From M30B19 sp041688615 (GTDB lineage: Bacteria > Planctomycetota > Planctomycetia > Pirellulales > Pirellulaceae), in NCBI GenBank assembly GCA_041688615.1, contig JBDNHU010000031.1, positions 1 through 8,519 on the forward strand: DNA of 8,519 nt. The letters are read 5' to 3'. The translations under genes and the position numbers were made by a program. Numbering within the stretch: position 1 is the stretch's first letter; each line of letters starts with the position of its first letter. Shown one piece after another: positions 6,116-8,519 of this stretch. The notes beneath the pieces were generated by a model that worked only from the letters and a program-made list of their open reading frames with translations, had not been told where the DNA came from and searched no databases.

Positions 6116-7105
6116 ATGACAAGTCAAACGAATCAAGTTCAACCGGGTTTCAGTTCCGATTCTGAGCCTAAGGTTGTGCCAGCATGTGCCAGTTCCAGCT
6201 ATGTTTCCCGTTCAAGTCCGATGGTAAAACAACCCAATTGCAAGAAGTCTTCCAATCGGCGGTCAGCAGACGACGAATCTTTGCTTCGGATGAAAGTTAA
6301 TTCCGATGAGCTAGGACCCGGTGCTTCATCAGGTCATCCAAGCCCCTGCGTCGCATTAGCGAAGAGTTTGAACCCAATGCCAAGTCGTTTGCCAGTTAGC
6401 AGTCCGCCCTCTGCAGAACAATTGGCGGAACTTGCGCGTCAAAGTCAAGCGTTGGAGACTGCCCAGCCGTGGGAGATTCTTCAGTGGACGGCCGAAAATT
6501 TCGCGGATGGATTTGCCGTTGCTACTGCTTTTGGGGCCGAGGGCATGTTGATCATTCATTGGCTGTCCCAGGTTGCCAGGCAAACGCCAATTTTCAATTT
6601 GGACACCGGGTATCAATTTGACGAGACGTTGCAAATGGTTGGGCGGATTGAAGAACGTTACGGACTTCGCGTTGAATTGGTCCGCCCAGAATTAGATGTT
6701 CAGCAGTATGAACAATTGCACAAAGGCCCAGTCTATGCTCACAATCCAGACCAGTGCTGCGGTGACAGAAAGATGGTGCCTTTGAAGAAACGTTTGACCG
6801 GCGTGACCGCTTGGGCCAGTGCGATCCGTCGCGACCAGAGTCCAGATCGAGCGAAGGCTCCGATTGTTGGTTGGGACCGAAAGTTCGGCTTGGTCAAGGT
6901 TAGTCCACTGGCCAATTGGAACAAAAGCCAAGTCTGGCAAACGATTATTGCGGAAAAAGTACCTTACAATCCATTGCACGATCAAGGTTATCCCAGTGTC
7001 GGTTGCAAGCCTTGCACTCGATGTGTCCTGGCTGGGGATGACGAACGTGCCGGACGCTGGGCTGGCGCGAAGAAGACCGAATGTGGTCTGCATACTTGGT
7101 CTTAG
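6116..7105 (+). CDS. cysH: Adenylyl-sulfate (APS) reductase, CysH family, iron-sulfur type
   Basis: A 329-residue protein of the APS/PAPS reductase family, which reduces activated sulfate to sulfite with thioredoxin in cytoplasmic sulfate assimilation. The PP-loop-type nucleotide site is at about 138-150 (AFGAEGMLIIHWL), followed by LDTGYQFDET (162-171). Cys214-Cys215 (QCCGDRK) and Cys297/Cys300 (GCKPCTR) form the CC...CxxC set that binds a [4Fe-4S] cluster, which in this family indicates APS rather than PAPS as substrate. The catalytic cysteine is Cys323 in ECGLH near the C-terminus. An extra Cys303 is present. Homology starts only at about residue 98. ATG 6377 (residue 88) would give 242 residues, the usual length, with GAAGAG upstream, so the first 87 Ser/Pro-rich residues may be untranslated or an extension. 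No other cys gene lies in the window. APS rather than PAPS specificity is inference from the motifs. Confidence 0.93.
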   Translation: MTSQTNQVQPGFSSDSEPKVVPACASSSYVSRSSPMVKQPNCKKSSNRRSADDESLLRMKVNSDELGPGASSGHPSPCVALAKSLNPMPSRLPVSSPPSAEQLAELARQSQALETAQPWEILQWTAENFADGFAVATAFGAEGMLIIHWLSQVARQTPIFNLDTGYQFDETLQMVGRIEERYGLRVELVRPELDVQQYEQLHKGPVYAHNPDQCCGDRKMVPLKKRLTGVTAWASAIRRDQSPDRAKAPIVGWDRKFGLVKVSPLANWNKSQVWQTIIAEKVPYNPLHDQGYPSVGCKPCTRCVLAGDDERAGRWAGAKKTECGLHTWS

Positions 7106-7140
7106 TTATTGGCGTCTTAGTTATTGGCGTCTTAGTTGGC
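7101..7140 (+). repeat. 15-nt tandem repeat over the cysH stop codon
   Basis: CTTAGTTATTGGCGT occurs at 7101-7115 and 7116-7130 with no mismatch, followed by a partial third copy to 7140. The cysH stop TAG (7103-7105) is inside the first unit. Because the period is a multiple of three, in-frame TAG codons recur at 7118-7120 and 7133-7135. Confidence 0.92.
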
Positions 7141-7229
7141 GGGTCTTACGTTGATTGGTTTGATTCACTGTCTTGATACGGGTTTCCCCACCGTTGGACC
7201 GCCGCTTGATTTCAGATGTACCAAAAAAA

Positions 7230-7265
7230 ACGTCCCCAGCGTTTAAGTGGGGACGTGATTTTTAG
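7230..7265. terminator. Bidirectional intrinsic terminator between convergent genes
   Basis: ACGTCCCCA (7230-7238) pairs perfectly with TGGGGACGT (7248-7256) around a 9-nt loop. A run of eight A precedes the stem (7223-7230) and GATTTTT follows it, so each strand has a GC-rich hairpin followed by a T-rich tract. It sits midway between the stops of the cysH gene and the convergent oxidoreductase gene. Confidence 0.9.
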
Positions 7266-7333
7266 TTTTTAACTTTGCCAATTTCCAGCGTTGGCTAATC
7301 GGCATCGTTTGATCTGCAGTTGTTCGCAACGAC

Positions 7334-7377
7334 GATGCACCCACTAGATGCACCCACTAGATGCCGCAACTAGATGG
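7334..7377 (-). repeat. 13-nt tandem repeat over the oxidoreductase stop codon
   Basis: GATGCACCCACTA occurs at 7334-7346 and 7347-7359, followed by a diverged third unit GATGCCGCAACTA at 7360-7372 and a partial GATGG. On the minus strand each unit starts with TAG; the gene's own stop is the TAG at 7372-7370. Since 13 is not a multiple of three, the three TAG codons fall in three different frames. Confidence 0.92.
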
Positions 7378-8500
7378 TCTGCCAGTTCAGTACCTTCGCA
7401 CTGCTTAGCACAGCGTCGCAAATCTTTTGAGTCTCTAAGGCTTCGCGGAAGGTTGGCGACACGGGTGTTTGGTTGGCGATACCTGCTAGGAAGTCGGCTA
7501 CCTGATGCACGAAAGTGTGTTCGTAGCCAATCTGCAGACCTGGGACCCACCATTTGTCCATGTACGGCATATCTCCGTCAGAGACATGGACATCATGCCA
7601 GCCGCGAATCAGTGAATCGTCTTTGTGATCAAAGTATTCCAGGCGGTGCAAGTCCTCCAGGTCCCAGCGAATCGATGCATGTTCGCCGTTGATTTCGAAT
7701 GTATACAACGCTTTGTGCCCACGGGCGTAGCGAGTCGATTCGAACAGTCCTAGAGAACCATTATTAAAGTGGCACATGAACGCGCATGCGTCATCGATAC
7801 TTACCTTTTCAACTTTGCCGGTCAACTGATGAGTTCGTTCCTTGATAAAGGTCTCTGTCATCGCTGCCACATTCTTGATGCTGCCGTTAAGCCAAAGTGC
7901 GGTATCAATACAGTGCGCCAAAAGATCGCCAGTCACACCACTTCCCGCGGCAGCGGCATCCAGACGCCATAAGGCTTCGCCGCCTTGGGGTAGGTCAGCA
8001 TTGATCGTCCAGTCTTGCAGGAACTGGGCACGGTAATGAAAAATTCTTCCCAAGCGACCTTGATCGATTAATTTCTTAGCCAGCGTAACCGCGGGCACTC
8101 GGCGATAGTTGTACCATACCGTATTGGCGACACCGGCTTTTTCAACCACATCGCACATTTCTTCACCTTCGGCCGTGTTGATCGCCAGAGGTTTTTCGCA
8201 CAATACCATCTTGCCAGCTTTCGCTGCTGCGATCGCAATTTCTTTGTGTAAATTGTTTGGCGTGCAAATATCGATCGCGTCGATGTCGTCGCGTTTGATC
8301 AATTGACGCCAATCGGTTTCAATCGATTCGTAGCCCCACTGCTTTGCAAATGCTTTCGCTTTTTCTGAATTTCTAGCACAAACAGCCTTCAGCACTGGTT
8401 GGTACTCGAGGTCAAAAAAATTGTTGACGCGGCGATAGGCATTAGAGTGAGTTCGACCCATAAAGCCGTAACCAACTAAGCCGATGTTCAATGGTTTCAT
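7370..8500 (-). CDS. Gfo/Idh/MocA-family NAD(P)-dependent oxidoreductase, levoglucosan-dehydrogenase-like
   Basis: A 376-residue cytoplasmic sugar or cyclitol dehydrogenase of the Gfo/Idh/MocA family. The N-terminal Rossmann domain shows GLVGYGFMGRTHSNAY with the Gly-x-Gly-x-x-Gly dinucleotide loop (Gly10, Gly12, Gly15). The family's catalytic lysine is Lys103 in CEKPLA. The C-terminal domain carries the active-site helix GDLLAHCIDTALWL with Asp192 and His196. Stretches such as NYRRVPAVTLAKKLI and the LQDW at 161-164 recall, from memory, bacterial levoglucosan dehydrogenase (1,6-anhydroglucose 3-dehydrogenase); this family is broad, so the substrate remains open. Length is typical. ATG 8500 is chosen because GAGG lies 6 nt upstream on the minus strand; the alternative TTG at 8512 would overlap that site. 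It appears to be a single gene here, though upstream neighbours lie beyond the right edge. Confidence 0.92.
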   Translation of the reverse strand: MKPLNIGLVGYGFMGRTHSNAYRRVNNFFDLEYQPVLKAVCARNSEKAKAFAKQWGYESIETDWRQLIKRDDIDAIDICTPNNLHKEIAIAAAKAGKMVLCEKPLAINTAEGEEMCDVVEKAGVANTVWYNYRRVPAVTLAKKLIDQGRLGRIFHYRAQFLQDWTINADLPQGGEALWRLDAAAAGSGVTGDLLAHCIDTALWLNGSIKNVAAMTETFIKERTHQLTGKVEKVSIDDACAFMCHFNNGSLGLFESTRYARGHKALYTFEINGEHASIRWDLEDLHRLEYFDHKDDSLIRGWHDVHVSDGDMPYMDKWWVPGLQIGYEHTFVHQVADFLAGIANQTPVSPTFREALETQKICDAVLSSAKVLNWQTI

Positions 8501-8512
8501 CAATAACCTCAA
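8501..8512 (-). promoter_or_regulatory. Shine-Dalgarno site deciding the oxidoreductase start
   Basis: On the minus strand TTGAGGTTATTG immediately precedes ATG 8500. The GAGG is 6 nt from the start codon, one of the best ribosome binding sites in the window, and argues for ATG 8500 over the in-frame TTG at 8512. Confidence 0.75.
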
Positions 8513-8519
8513 TATTTCA

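Noticed and set aside
6692..7093. Minus-strand frame of 133 codons antisense to cysH
   Set aside because: Antisense shadow; the sense frame carries all catalytic and cluster-binding residues.
6819..7154. 111-codon plus-strand frame overlapping the end of cysH and reading through the 15-nt repeat
   Set aside because: It overlaps the conserved cysteine-rich end of cysH in another frame; the repeated Leu-Ser-Tyr-Trp-Arg it encodes is only the DNA repeat read out of frame.
7101..7377. CRISPR-like array, considered because of the two repeat tracts
   Set aside because: Repeats are 13 and 15 nt, directly adjacent with no spacers, and unrelated to each other.

Overview
The window looks like chromosomal DNA of a planctomycete, probably of the Pirellula/Rhodopirellula type. 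This is an inference from protein content: a TadE / von Willebrand factor A (VWA) / TadE set, a secreted low-complexity protein with no family I recognise, a Gfo/Idh/MocA oxidoreductase, weak Shine-Dalgarno sequences, and base composition close to half GC. No transposase, integrase, phage gene, CRISPR array, rRNA or tRNA was recognised.

Layout. Positions 1-1084 (minus strand) hold the N-terminal part of a CheA-type chemotaxis histidine kinase; the gene runs off the left edge. A non-coding stretch of about 530-710 nt separates it from a divergent plus-strand block at 1795-4473. That block encodes a two-helix membrane protein with a HAMP-like segment, a TadE-type pseudopilin, a TadG-like membrane-anchored VWA protein and a second TadE-type pseudopilin. 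It ends at a very strong intrinsic terminator (4567-4611). The convergent minus-strand gene at 4665-5513 encodes a secreted protein with an Asn/Gly/Pro-rich C-terminal half. A gap of about 600 nt without a convincing gene follows. The plus-strand gene at 6116-7105 encodes an assimilatory adenylyl-sulfate reductase of the iron-sulfur type (CysH family). It converges on a minus-strand Gfo/Idh/MocA oxidoreductase gene (7370-8500) that resembles levoglucosan dehydrogenase. The two share a hairpin terminator at 7230-7256.

How the genes work together. The plus-strand block is one coherent unit: TadE, TadG-like and TadE proteins are minor-pilin or envelope components of Tad/Flp-type pilus systems. 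The ATPase, the inner-membrane platform proteins, the secretin and the major pilin are not here and would have to be encoded elsewhere. The divergent CheA may or may not be functionally linked. The sulfur-assimilation gene and the sugar-type dehydrogenase look like independent single-gene units.

The less usual features are small. Two different short tandem repeats contain the stop codons of the two convergent genes at 7105 and 7370. One gives three in-frame TAG codons, the other gives TAG in all three frames. An 11-bp perfect inverted repeat lies upstream of cheA. A three-copy 18-nt repeat in the VWA gene encodes a Gly-Arg-His-Asn hexapeptide repeat next to its membrane helix. The reductase has an 87-residue low-complexity N-terminal extension. 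I see no clear new multi-gene system; the best candidate for follow-up is the four-gene Tad-type cluster with its HAMP-like first gene.
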